From NCBI RefSeq assembly GCF_000210295.1, contig NC_026734.1, positions 434,001 through 498,000 of the forward strand: a DNA stretch of 64,000 nt, given 5' to 3'. Positions 9,241 to 19,500 of the stretch are shown piece by piece. Each line of letters begins with the position of its first letter. Positions within the stretch are counted from its first letter, which is position 1. Below the pieces are notes generated by a model. That model did no database searches, had not been told where the DNA came from, and worked only from the letters and a program-made list of their open reading frames with translations. Source of the stretch: Trypanosoma brucei gambiense DAL972. Taxonomy: Eukaryota > Euglenozoa > Kinetoplastea > Trypanosomatida > Trypanosomatidae. The translations under genes and the position numbers were made by a program.

Positions 9241-10053
9241 ATGCGCACGTTCAGTCGTACGGCGCGGATCACCTCGAGCGCGGCTTGCGTAGGTCGATTT
9301 GAGCACCAAGGAGTGTCGCGTGACGCGGTGCTTGCGCGGTGGAGCTTACAAGTGGTCAAACCTAACGCGATGAAGACTGGAGGCCTAATCGGCAAGGGCA
9401 TGAAGTTTGCCTCCCCTCTCGGCCCCAGCGGTTGGGCGACGCGAAACAGTGGTACAGGTTCAACGGTGCTTGATGTAAACTGGGACTCGCGCGAGCGGAT
9501 GGATTATTATGTGCACTACAGCGTACCCTCTACCTGGACGGTGGTGGAGCATGTGAGTGACAACAGTGTTGCAATTCAGAGCAAACCACCTGTTGGCGAT
9601 AGTCCTGGAGCTGAAGGGCCAACTGTTCACGGGTTCTCTCTCAATTGCTTCGCCTATAAGCAAAAGGTCAAGGAGCCTGACTGTGAGAAGTTGCTGAGCC
9701 TGTTCTTACGTCGCTTCGACGCGTCTGTCTCAAACTCATTGGCTGTTTTATCGAAGGCATCAGGCCGGGGCAACGGCGCTATATGCGGCACTGCGAAACC
9801 CGAGCAAGACATTAGCGAAGTGTTGGCTAACAGACTAGAATGTGCGGTGGCTGAGGTTACGTTTACACCAGCTGTCGGGGAGCCACTAGCGCATGGTCTC
9901 TGCCGTGCTTTTTACAACTCGAACCGTAGATTTCATTATGTCGTTGTTGTTGCAGTACCGGAAGATGAGTTCACGTTGTCAAAAGATCTTCTCACCCATG
10001 CACTCCTCGCGGTTGTTGAGAGTCGAGTTGAGGCGGCGCCCAAAGGCACGTGA
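9241..10053 (+). CDS. Conserved unknown protein, probably mitochondrial
   Basis: The family of this 270-residue protein is not recognised. The first 17 residues (MRTFSRTARITSSAACV) are rich in Arg, Ser, Thr and Ala with no acids, a good mitochondrial targeting peptide. A globular part begins near residue 80 with YYVHYSVPSTWTVVEH. The pattern Y-x-V-P-x-x-W, a long strand-rich middle, and a closing strand-plus-helix (YVVVVAVPEDEF, then a helix with SRVEA) resembles the alpha/beta/alpha sandwich of the Mog1/PsbP fold. This is speculative. Its neighbours include KREL2 and, a little further upstream, PPR and LOTUS-like proteins. No transmembrane segment or catalytic motif is apparent. Confidence 0.7.
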   Translation: MRTFSRTARITSSAACVGRFEHQGVSRDAVLARWSLQVVKPNAMKTGGLIGKGMKFASPLGPSGWATRNSGTGSTVLDVNWDSRERMDYYVHYSVPSTWTVVEHVSDNSVAIQSKPPVGDSPGAEGPTVHGFSLNCFAYKQKVKEPDCEKLLSLFLRRFDASVSNSLAVLSKASGRGNGAICGTAKPEQDISEVLANRLECAVAEVTFTPAVGEPLAHGLCRAFYNSNRRFHYVVVVAVPEDEFTLSKDLLTHALLAVVESRVEAAPKGT

Positions 10054-10440
10054 GTGCGCGGCACAAACGCATGCGAATGGCGGTCGTTCTGCCACGAAAG
10101 ACGCTAAAAGCCTACGATTAAAAGCATGCGAATGGCACGCTTATCGACGAAACGGACGCGGTGGTGGAGTCACGCAACTCTCTTTGTCAGTGCTTTATAA
10201 CGACGTTGTGTGGTAGGGGACGCCTATTACGGGCTGGGACCGTACAGGTATCACTCTTATAACATCTCATGGGTGCGTAAATTTCGCTCTCCCATTATAT
10301 CATTTCCTCCTTCAGAGTATTGTATCATTGTTCTAGTGTGTCGTGCTCCTATAGGCAAAAAGGGGGGGAAGCATCGCGGCGCTGCGACCAGACATTCATC
10401 TACTGATCCCATACCTGCACATACAAAGTAAGGCTCAACC
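10054..10440. other. Spacer with a 13-bp direct repeat
   Basis: About 387 bases without a supportable gene. The 13-mer GCATGCGAATGGC occurs at 10069-10081 and again at 10124-10136, just after the stop of the upstream gene. Confidence 0.5.
10284..10315 (+). promoter_or_regulatory. Trans-splice acceptor for the TRM2-type methyltransferase
   Basis: A pyrimidine-rich run ending in CATTTCCTCCTTC is directly followed by an AG at 10314-10315. The predicted 5' UTR is about 125 nt. Confidence 0.55.
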
Positions 10441-12120
10441 ATGGAGGGAACGGAGTCCGGGACCGAACAAGCCAAAGGCTCCGTTCCGCTGCGCACGCAC
10501 AGCAACGAAAATCTGCTAAAGTTTGACACGCACGACAAATACTCAACTGTAGCATCAGTAAAGAAAGCGATCATGCGCAGTCTTCCACCACCGAAGACGA
10601 ACGTACCACCACAACCGCTGTTCACCGGTTTGTTGCGTATGGCAAAGAGCCCTAACACGCCCCTCTTGTTCCTAGCATTTGAGACTCCCGAGCACCGCGC
10701 GGCGGCAGCTGAAATGCTGAGCACAATGTCCTTCCGCGGGAGGAAGCCATGGCATGAAGTGCCCGTAACGCCACGAGACCTACAACTCACTTACAAAGGT
10801 GCCGGCCGCAAGCGAGAGCGGACAGAAGATGCAGAGGGCCGAAGTAAGGTGACTCAATGGGGAGGCTGCCCAATGGAAGAACAACTGCAACGCAAAAAAG
10901 AGCACTGCTTGCAAGTAATGAGAGCTATAACCCTCGGCGGGGGCACCGAGTATGAGAAACTCTTCACGGGAATTCACCCTAGCCCGCATCAGACAGGTTA
11001 CCGAAATCACGTTCAGTTTACATTCGGCTTTACGGAAGCTGGAGAACCAACGATTGGGTTTTTGAAAGGTTCTGTAATTGATGGGATATACGCCGTTGAG
11101 TCTGTCTTGGAGAAAGATATTGAAACGGTAAATCCTCTTGCAAAGTTGGTGGCAGATGCGGTCATGACGGTCTATCACTTGTTCAAACCATTAGAGAAGG
11201 GTGGACTGGAGGTCTACGACAAAATCAAAGAGGAGGGTTTTTGGCGTCGCCTCCAGGTGAGGCATAATGTGCTCGGAGAGGTTATGGTGGATGCCGAAAT
11301 GGATACTGAAAGTGTGGCGGAGGATATTGTGGCGAGTGTCAAAGCACAGCTCGTAGCTGCGTTGCAGGGCGAAACGTTGAGGAAGAAACTTTGCGCTGCG
11401 CATGGCAAAGATACGGCAAATATCGTGAGTGTGCAGTACCACCATGGGACAGGTATGAACCCTGCACCTCCTGAAGCTCCTCGGCACGTTCTCTTCGGGA
11501 GTGCAACACTTACTGAGCATCTCTTGGGGCTGCAGTTTGAACTTAGCCCCACATCCTTTTTTCAGGTGAACACAGCCGGGATGGAGCTGCTACTGCGCGA
11601 AACCGTGGCGGTAGCGGAGCTGACCCCCGAAACGACACTATTGGACCTCTGCTGTGGCACTGGAACGATTGGAATTGCCCTGGCCAAACACGTGAAACGG
11701 GTGATTGGTATTGAGCTTGTGGAATCGGCAGTGCGTGACGCCCGCCTGAATGCTGAGCGCAACGGCGTGAGGAATGCCACGTTCAACTGTGGCCGTGTAG
11801 AGCATCTCCTGCCCAGTGTTATTAGCCAGTTGAGTCCAGAAGATCGTATGGACATCGTGGCGATACTCGACCCACCGCGTGCGGGCGTGACGCCAACGGT
11901 GCTAAAGTGGATACGCGGAACCGCTACAATACGCCGTCTTGTGTATATCTCGTGTGAACAGAAAGCCCTACAGCGGGATTGCCCACCGCTAACGAAACCG
12001 GCGACGAAAGCCTACAGAGAATCTCCGTTTAACGTTGTGGCAGGATTTGCTATTGATATGTTCCCACATACACCACACGTCGAAATGGTGGCCGTCCTTT
12101 CCAGAAGTAATAGCTCATAG
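10441..12120 (+). CDS. TRM2/TRMT2A-type RNA (uracil-C5)-methyltransferase
   Basis: The 559-residue protein has the RNA m5U methyltransferase layout. A less conserved N-terminal third is followed by the substrate-binding NHVQFTFGF segment with IGFLKGS after it, FFQVNTAG, the SAM-binding LDLCCGTGTIG (401-411), DPPRAG (477-482), and the catalytic cysteine C505 in YISCEQKALQRD. Family members methylate C5 of uridine, classically U54 of tRNA, through a covalent cysteine adduct. All key residues are present, so activity is expected. A basic stretch near residues 118-125 (AGRKRER) could be nuclear or RNA-binding, and no clear mitochondrial presequence is visible. Whether the substrate is tRNA or rRNA cannot be decided from sequence. 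Confidence 0.88.
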   Translation: MEGTESGTEQAKGSVPLRTHSNENLLKFDTHDKYSTVASVKKAIMRSLPPPKTNVPPQPLFTGLLRMAKSPNTPLLFLAFETPEHRAAAAEMLSTMSFRGRKPWHEVPVTPRDLQLTYKGAGRKRERTEDAEGRSKVTQWGGCPMEEQLQRKKEHCLQVMRAITLGGGTEYEKLFTGIHPSPHQTGYRNHVQFTFGFTEAGEPTIGFLKGSVIDGIYAVESVLEKDIETVNPLAKLVADAVMTVYHLFKPLEKGGLEVYDKIKEEGFWRRLQVRHNVLGEVMVDAEMDTESVAEDIVASVKAQLVAALQGETLRKKLCAAHGKDTANIVSVQYHHGTGMNPAPPEAPRHVLFGSATLTEHLLGLQFELSPTSFFQVNTAGMELLLRETVAVAELTPETTLLDLCCGTGTIGIALAKHVKRVIGIELVESAVRDARLNAERNGVRNATFNCGRVEHLLPSVISQLSPEDRMDIVAILDPPRAGVTPTVLKWIRGTATIRRLVYISCEQKALQRDCPPLTKPATKAYRESPFNVVAGFAIDMFPHTPHVEMVAVLSRSNSS

Positions 12121-12586
12121 GACTTGAGCTCACACATACTACGGGAACTGTTGTTTTTCTTTTTTCCTTCCCCCGTGGGGAAAGAGCCGTCGCTTTCATA
12201 TTATTATTTTTTTCGTCTTCAAGGGTAGGGCCGCGCCACCCCTTACCGCTGTTCCCGTCCTACTCGTTTAACCGTCGAGCACTCATTGCATATTTTCTTT
12301 TCATAATAACGGTGTAATGTAAGAAGGGAAATCGAATGTTGCCCAGAGGTGGGCAGCGACGGGCATCCCTTGCGGAAACAAAACTTTGGTCTCCCTTTCT
12401 CCATACACCATACCATCATCTGCATCACAATCCTCCACGCATACGGTTTACCCCCACTTCCCCGTCCTCTCGCTCCTATGATGCGCTTATGTCTGTGCCT
12501 CGTTAGTGCGGCCACGACTAGAGAAGGAAAGGAAAGACATCTGCGTCGGCTATCTCACGTTATCACCACCGCCCTCCTTCCCCACC
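12121..12586. other. Spacer between the methyltransferase and PAM2-like genes
   Basis: About 470 bases with T-rich tracts near 12150-12220 and no supportable gene. Short frames on both strands overlap and look non-coding. Confidence 0.5.
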
Positions 12587-12588
12587 AG
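12561..12588 (+). promoter_or_regulatory. Trans-splice acceptor for the His/Gln-rich gene
   Basis: A pyrimidine-rich tract ending CCCTCCTTCCCCACC is followed at once by AG at 12587-12588. The 5' UTR would be about 21 nt, supporting the ATG at 12610 and ruling out the TTG-initiated extension at 12598. Confidence 0.65.
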
Positions 12589-12609
12589 TAGAAAGCGTTG
12601 AAAAGAGCG

Positions 12610-13851
12610 ATGTCTGCGTGGGCCTCTGGAGATACACTAGAGAGGTTGAAGCTAAAGCCCGAAACTGCTCCTAGCAACAGGGGTAACGGTCGGCAGGCGT
12701 CCGCTGACGCCACGAGCAGCACCTCAGTTAAGGCAACTAGTAATGCGGATGCCGAAGGTGTTGTGCAAGCCTCCATGGCTGCAACAATAGCCTCCACCAA
12801 TAAAAACAAAAACAAGAAAGCATTGGAAGGCAAGGTATCGAAAAAGAATGCCCCTAAAAACACAGCCCACACTGCGGATGAAAAACAGCCACCCACACAG
12901 GAACAGACACCATCGTCCTCTGGGGGTGCGAAGCGGAACGAGCCAAAGAAAGGGGCGTCTGACTCCCGTGACTGTCCCGTTACACTTCCAAGCGACGTAG
13001 CAGAGCTTGTAGTGAATGCATTCACATTCATTGGCACCGTGCAAGCACTGAGGGCGGGAACAAGTACGGATGGAAGGGAGTCGATGCTCTCTGCGGCGGT
13101 TAGGGCACCAGAGTTCGTGCCACAACGCAGGGATTACGCCGTGCAGAACGCCACGTCGGGCAGCGACACCCAACATGTGGGCGAGCTTGCCAGTAACGCC
13201 TACCCGATGCATCATCACCACCACCATCACCACTATCAGCTGCACCAACAACAAAAGCAACCGCAGCACACGCCGCTGGTATCGACCTCGCGGGTGCAAC
13301 AACAGGAACAACCACCGTGGGCACCCTACTACAATGACCAGCAGCACCGACAGCATCACAACGTGCACCACCATCGCCATCAGCAGCAGCAACAACAGCT
13401 AGCGTACGGTCAACCCGACTGCACGACGGGAAAGATGTACCACGATGCATACAGCCCTGTAGACTACGATATGAATCTTTGTGCTGCACCTCCGTACTCG
13501 CGCATGTACAGCGGGTATCCCGGAATGTGCATGGGCGCCAACATGCTCCCCAACATGAGCGGTTACGGTGGACTTGCCCTCCGCCGACCTTTACCGTACT
13601 TTCCACAGCAACAGAATCAAGTGACTGCCTACAAGTCAACCCATGTTGGCCAACAGCAGCCGTGGATGCGCAATGACAGTGGTCCGTCTAATGCTAGGAA
13701 AGGAAGTGGTGCGGGTCAATGGTATCCGGGGGGACAAGCCGGCTTTAACGATGCCTTGAGTGTGTGGAATCAGCAGCGGAACGCCGGAAACTGGGCAAGG
13801 CAGGCGGAGCAAAGTGGGCCAGCGGGAGCGCACACATCTTCCGCACCATGA
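12610..13851 (+). CDS. Low-complexity His/Gln-rich protein with a PAM2-like motif
   Basis: The 413-residue protein has no recognisable globular fold apart from a short hydrophobic helix around residues 133-150. The N-terminal third is rich in Lys, Ala, Ser, Thr and Asn. The C-terminal half is rich in Gln, His, Tyr, Pro and Gly, with eight consecutive histidines at 201-208 and a short Gln run near 262-268. Residues 166-171 (APEFVP) match the A-x-x-F-x-P core of PAM2 peptides that dock on the MLLE domain of poly(A)-binding protein, but the usual leucine is two residues too far upstream (L160). Such composition is typical of mRNP-granule proteins. A role in mRNA metabolism is inference only. Confidence 0.8.
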   Translation: MSAWASGDTLERLKLKPETAPSNRGNGRQASADATSSTSVKATSNADAEGVVQASMAATIASTNKNKNKKALEGKVSKKNAPKNTAHTADEKQPPTQEQTPSSSGGAKRNEPKKGASDSRDCPVTLPSDVAELVVNAFTFIGTVQALRAGTSTDGRESMLSAAVRAPEFVPQRRDYAVQNATSGSDTQHVGELASNAYPMHHHHHHHHYQLHQQQKQPQHTPLVSTSRVQQQEQPPWAPYYNDQQHRQHHNVHHHRHQQQQQQLAYGQPDCTTGKMYHDAYSPVDYDMNLCAAPPYSRMYSGYPGMCMGANMLPNMSGYGGLALRRPLPYFPQQQNQVTAYKSTHVGQQQPWMRNDSGPSNARKGSGAGQWYPGGQAGFNDALSVWNQQRNAGNWARQAEQSGPAGAHTSSAP

Positions 13852-15163
13852 GAAACGCCTCGATATAATAATAACTTAAAATACAAAAGGAAACGAAAAA
13901 CAATGGATGAATATAAGTGGGGAAACAATAAAGTAGCGGAAGAGTCTAAGGAGAAAGAGAAGAAACGAGCAGGGTGAGAATGGGGGGAAAAGAGATAAAT
14001 AAAACGGGTAGAGAAAAGAAGTGTTGGGAGTACCATCGCAGGAGTTTTTCAAAAGAAAAAAGGGAGCAAAAAGTAATTTGTGTTGATTTACACGTGGTGG
14101 TTTCCTTTCTTCTGTACCTGTCCTGTTCTTTTCTTCCCCATTTTAACTTTTTCACCCCTATTTGTTCATTCCTTTCGCCGACGCCAAAAGTTGTTGGACG
14201 TAACAAATATCTTCCCCTCCCCCCCCCCTTCCTCTTCACCTCTCACCCCCCCCCCCCAATCCCTTGTTCGCTACTTCTCTTATTGGTGATCTTCTTACGG
14301 TATATTTTATGTATTTGTGTCACGAGTGGTGGTGAAACTGGGGTGGGGAAGGAAAGAGTGGTTCTAGGTCGATTGTTGTGATAGGGATGATTAAATAAAT
14401 AAAAGGAGGGTATGAATGAAGGAGCGGAAAAGGTTTGGAGGCAGGAACTCTTGTTTGTTTATGGGTGTTAATTGTTACCTTCAGTGTCCAAGCATGCAAC
14501 TAGTGAAGGTAGGGAAAGGAGTGGAGGAAAGTAAGGGGAAAAAACTTGGGGTTATTTTTCCATTATGAGCTAAGAAATGGTGATGGAAGATTGAATACCC
14601 AAAGATAGGTAACATGAGAAAGAAACAGGTTTCACACGCTCATACACCCCTTCATTTCGTTTGCTTCTCCATCTTCGGCTTGCCTGCCAGCACACCCCCC
14701 CCCACACACACACACACACAAGCCCGTCATTTGGGTCTCGCTTACTCGCAAACGCTCGCTTCCTCAACCTACGCGTACATACATATATATTTATACATAT
14801 ACGACACGTGTTTGTGTTTGATGTGGTTCACATCCTTGCACTCGTCTTCTTTCGTACACCCATCATTGATTACCCTCTTTTAAAGGGGAGAGTGGGTGTT
14901 GAAGGAATTGGGCTAATAAAACTTGTTGCAATGCCTGTGCGTATGTGTTTGTACACGTGCACACAGCTTCGTAAATCTCCCCCTCGCCACCCCCTGCTGG
15001 AGTGTGTCTTTAGGTCTCCAAGGAGAAAAAATAATCCTTCTTACTTGCATTCCCGTAGTAAACGGACCCAGTCAAAGGGGTACGCAGAATTAGGAACCAC
15101 GGCGTTTCCGGCGTATAACGACAGCAGTTGATACAGAAACGCAAGCAGCACAACACCACCTTC
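13852..15163. other. Long spacer upstream of alpha-SNAP
   Basis: This 1.3-kb spacer has no supportable gene. It starts purine-rich (13870-14070), then becomes pyrimidine-rich with two C-runs of about 10-12 bases near 14219-14228 and 14246-14257, a CA-repeat near 14702-14720 and a TA-rich stretch near 14780-14800. A further pyrimidine tract at about 14974-14996 (CTCCCCCTCGCCACCCCCTGC) with an AG at 14999-15000 could be the alpha-SNAP acceptor. Confidence 0.5.
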
Positions 15164-16009
15164 ATGTCTGCTGAGTCCATATACCGCGATGCGGAGAAGA
15201 AGCTCAAGAAGTGGTTCTTCGTGGACTACGATGAAGCGATGGAATTGTTTGAAAAAGCCGCTGGCCGTTTCAAAGCGGAGAGAAACTACAGCCGTGCCGG
15301 CGATGCCTTCATGAAGGCACATGACTGCGCTATGAGATCTAAGAACCCCGTTGCCGCCGGACGCTTCTGTTCGGAAGCGGTGGTTATGTACCAAAAGACC
15401 GACAGAACCAAAGCCGCGGCGCTGCTAGACATGGCCGTGCGTACGCAGATTGACAACAACAAGCTGCGTGAGGCGGCTAAACTGGAGAAGGATTACGCCG
15501 ACGCGATTTACGAAGACGGGCACGGGATGGAAGCCATCACTCACTACGAAAAGGCGCGGCGGTACTTCGACGCGGAGGATTACAAATCTCAGGTGAAGAA
15601 CTGTGACGTCGCCATAGCAAATATATACGGTGAGAATGATATGTTTGACAAGGCCCTAGCACTGTTTGAGCGACTCGGCAACACAAGTGCGAGTGGTCCG
15701 CTACGCCACGAAGCGAAAGAATTCTATATGCGGGCCATGCTCTGCCGTCTTGCTTCAATTGGAGAGGACAACCGAGAGGTAGGCTCTGCAGAGGCAGCGG
15801 AAGCGCTCAGCGCGTACATGAAGCGAGACCCGTACTTGAAGAATACACGGGAGGCGGAGTCTTTGCAGAAACTTTTGGAGGCAGTAGAAGAGTCGAACGA
15901 AGAAAAGTTTGAGGATGCCGTTTCACTTCTTCAAGAACTCCGCATGCTAGACGAATGGAAAACGCACGTGCTTCTTGTTGTGAAGAACAAAATGAGTAGT
16001 CTGTTGTAG
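15164..16009 (+). CDS. Alpha-SNAP (soluble NSF attachment protein)
   Basis: The 281-residue protein is a complete alpha-SNAP/Sec17. It has an N-terminal YRDAEKKLKKWFF segment, repeated TPR-like helices (AMELFEKAAGRFKAERNYSRAGDAF and later copies) and an acidic/hydrophobic C terminus ending in leucines (KMSSLL), the part that stimulates NSF. It couples NSF to cis-SNARE complexes for their disassembly after membrane fusion. Length matches the family (about 290). The frame is open from a TTG at 15128, but the first ATG at 15164 gives the canonical start. The final Leu-Leu needed for NSF activation in animals and yeast is conserved. Confidence 0.95.
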   Translation: MSAESIYRDAEKKLKKWFFVDYDEAMELFEKAAGRFKAERNYSRAGDAFMKAHDCAMRSKNPVAAGRFCSEAVVMYQKTDRTKAAALLDMAVRTQIDNNKLREAAKLEKDYADAIYEDGHGMEAITHYEKARRYFDAEDYKSQVKNCDVAIANIYGENDMFDKALALFERLGNTSASGPLRHEAKEFYMRAMLCRLASIGEDNREVGSAEAAEALSAYMKRDPYLKNTREAESLQKLLEAVEESNEEKFEDAVSLLQELRMLDEWKTHVLLVVKNKMSSLL

Positions 16010-16491
16010 GGTGGAGTTCCACCCCTTGAAGTTGTGAGGAAGTATGGAAGGGGTCGATAGCAGGGGGACGGGCACCTCTTTTGCCATAGCCTTCTCAACA
16101 ACTTCACTGGCACACCATTTTTCGACAGAGTATTATTTTACAGTTGGCATTGCTACTTTTCTCTCCGTTTTTTTTTCCTGGCGGTAATCACGCCTTTTCG
16201 CTCTGCCCCGCCCCCCCCCCTCCTCTGAAAACTGCTTGTAACGCCGCCGTCCCGTGTCTTCAGCAGGAAGTACGAGTTAGCTCAAGCCTCAGGAAGAGCT
16301 AGTTTTTTACTTTATACACCCAACTTACCACAACCAGGGAGAAAAAAACTAAAAGGACAAATGTGGTAGATCGTCTTATTCCAGTGATGCGTGAAATAAC
16401 CTTTCGATCCATCCTATTTACACTTGAGCTCCCACCATTGTATTGTATCTTCCCAACCCCCTTCGCATGATTGAGACCCCTCTCATTTATG
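16010..16491. other. Spacer between alpha-SNAP and separase
   Basis: About 480 bases with pyrimidine stretches near 16157-16180 and a C-run near 16208-16219. No gene is seen on either strand. Confidence 0.5.
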
Positions 16492-16535
16492 TCTGCTTTT
16501 TTTTTTCGTCCATCTTCGCACGCATAATTCACAAG
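16492..16535 (+). promoter_or_regulatory. Trans-splice acceptor for separase
   Basis: A T-rich tract from about 16492 to 16518 is followed by the first AG at 16534-16535. The predicted 5' UTR is about 9 nt before the ATG at 16545. Confidence 0.55.
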
Positions 16536-16544
16536 CCATAGACA

Positions 16545-19500
16545 ATGAGGCGCACTCAGGTTGGAAATAGTCGCCTCCATGACATAAAAGACTCACCGTC
16601 TAACGAAGCGGAAGTGCAAGCTGTGCTCGCAGCTGCCAAAGCATCAGAGGGTGATGCATGGAATGCAGTCCGTTTGCTTGCCGGCTGTGCGCGTTGCACA
16701 CTACAAGCGGGTCGTGGACACCTTGCACTTCCGCTTATAGTTGCATCTTTTGAGCTGTCACCCGAGCCCTTTAGGCAACTGGTCGGCTTACAACAGCTGA
16801 CGGTTGATGGCTCTCAACAGCAGATACTTCAGGAAATCGCCGAGAACGACGCATTCACAAAAAACGAAAGGGGGGCAAACGGCATTATGTCCACAGTTTT
16901 GATCGTTTGGCATGGTGTGGTGGTCTCCGTTGCTCAGAATGGCAGTTGTCCAAAAGACTTCCTTCGATTTTCACACTGCATTGCGCACTTGCTCTCGCTC
17001 CTATCGGGTGCAGATGGAGTCGTTCACGAGGATCTGTCCGCGTGCTGGTTGTACAATATTATTATGTTCGCACACAAGTGTAAGTGCACGAGGGCGGTGG
17101 CACATTATCTGCTTGAAGGAATGTTGGCAGACGTTAGTGAGCTTCCAGAGGACTTGCGCGACGCAAGCACGCTTCAATCCCTCCCTTTCGCCTTCAGAAA
17201 ATGGGGCGCGGCGAAGGCTTTTGTTCACGCAGGTGTCCGCAAGCACCCGGTAGCGACCATGTTTAAGAGGCTCTGTTTGGCTCTCTATACGGAGGGGTGT
17301 GACGATTTGCGGACAGTGCAGAGAGAAATCGATTCCAGGGCTCTCGCCGTGACAAATGTTCTCCAGCAGACCTTTGGCAGCGAAACATCGCACTACATGG
17401 TAGACTTCCACCGCCCATTCCGCATGGAAGCACAACATATAGCTCTTTTGTGTCAACATGCGATGGACGAGGACCAACTCTGCACGCCGCGCGGACAATT
17501 TGGTTGTATCCGCCTAGCGTGTCTCTTGAAGAGGGCAGCAAACAAAATCATGGCTCCAACCATGAACGAGTGCAAGTTGGTGTCGCTCTCCAGTGTGGTG
17601 GCGCTCGCGTTGAGGCACCAATACATTGACATAGCAGCGGAGATACTGCAGACGGGTGTCGAAACTGTGGATCCATCTGATGAATCGCTGCTTCTGTGGG
17701 GAAAAGATTTAGAGCTCGTTCTTGCGCAAAACCTGTCGGCACACCCACCGGCGGCAGCGCAATGTCCAGTTAAGCCAGTCGAAAGGGCTCGAGACGAGGC
17801 TAGCTCTGGTGTTGACGACAAGGTGGGAGTAGGGACGGTGGGGGCACCGGAACCGACACAACTCCTCCACGAAGTTGTGCAGGGGAGTCTCAGCGACGCA
17901 GAGGCCGTGCGCGTTCTTGCACTTGCCGACGACTTAACACAACTGCTCCCGATAGGGCTGACACTCCTCCGTGGCCGAGGCACATTACAACAGCGATTGC
18001 TAGCTGACAAGATTGCCGTGCCGTTCGTCATTGGCGCCTTGGCTCGACTTGTTCAGTTGCTTGTAAATGAAGGGGACATGCCGCTCGTGAGGTGTTTTCT
18101 ACCATTCATTGCTCACCTCTGTGTGGGAGTCCCATCGCGTGCCCATCTGTTATTTACGCTTCAGGCAATCGCCGCTTTTGCGAAGGGTTTCCCAGGTGAC
18201 ACGGGGGAGTGGGCCTCCATTGCGTCAGCTCTCAGTCAGTTCCTGCCACTACGGTCGATAGATGCGGCGCCATCCTACTGTCATACCAAGGCAACTACGA
18301 CAGGGCGCACATTTGCCTCTCGGCGCCGCGTATTTGATGCGCTCCGCGTCTGTGGAAAGACATCCAAAACGATGATGCATTCCTACTGCCAGGTTCAGGT
18401 GTCTCTGCTGGGGGAGGGAGGGGGAGTTCGGCTGCTTCGCACCACCCACGCCGGGACAACGGCTGATACCCGTTGGGAAAAGGTGTTACAGATTGAGTAT
18501 CTACTGCTACAGTTAGTGGAAGAAATGAAGATCATTGAGCGACGGAACCGAGATCATTTGCGTTCGACTGATCAGGGGGAGTCTCCTTTGTGCGAAGATC
18601 TGCCAGTATCTTCGTTGCGCTCCGATATTAGTGTCGGACCCGTGTGTTGTAGCGTAGGCGGCGCACAGGATGCGAGAAAAGCACGGGAGGAATGGTGGAA
18701 CGCGCGGCGGGCGCTGGACCGATCCATCGGGGCGGTGGTCCAATCCATGCAGTCCCCGGAGGGATTTGGCTGTTGGCGGGCGGCACTGTGCGGCGAGCTT
18801 CCCGATTCCTGTCAAGTAGCCGTGTGGGACGCAACAAAAGAACTGCTCTCAGGTTTGGGTTTACCTGCGCAGCACGAGGGTGATGTATCGCTGGTGCTTG
18901 CAGCACTCCCCTTCGTGGGAGACCGGCACCCGGAAGACGGCGACTTGTTATTCAACCCGTCACACGTTGGACCTACGAATCCCTGCGGCTGCTGCGATGA
19001 AACGTTGAGGAGGCTCTCCACGGCACTTGAGCAAGAGCTGATTACCCACCTGGATGCAAAGTTAGTTAATGAACCTACTGCGTGCCGGAAAGCTTGCTTA
19101 CATGTGCTCACAGCAATGCATGCCGTGATAACGGACAAGAAATGTAACCAGCCGGTGGAACACGGGGGGGAACCAGAAAAACGGTTGACGGACGGATGCT
19201 ATCACGTGAATTTGTATGAAATCCCTCGCACACCTGTATATTTAGTTCTTGATAATGAACTCCACTGCCTTCCCTTCGAAGGTATTGATGTTCTCCGTCA
19301 CGGCAGCGTCTCTCGCGTCCCGACTGTTTCATTCGTTTCGACTTTTACGAGCACCCTTGGCCAGCAAAATGATTCCTGTCACTCAAGCGGTGATTACATC
19401 GAAAAGGGAGAAAAAAATGCAGCTGGTTGCGCAGGAACGGTGTGTTGTGTTATTGATCCGGCGGGAGTTATGTCCAAGACATTGAGGCGGCTCCTCCCAC

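Noticed and set aside
12724..13395. 223-codon minus-strand frame opposite the His/Gln-rich gene
   Set aside because: The complement of CAC/CAG repeats gives Val/Leu-rich artefact; the + frame has a proper start, acceptor and stop.
13200..13400. CRISPR-like or tandem DNA repeat in the His/Gln-rich region
   Set aside because: The CAC/CAG runs are codon repeats within a coding frame, not spaced repeats.
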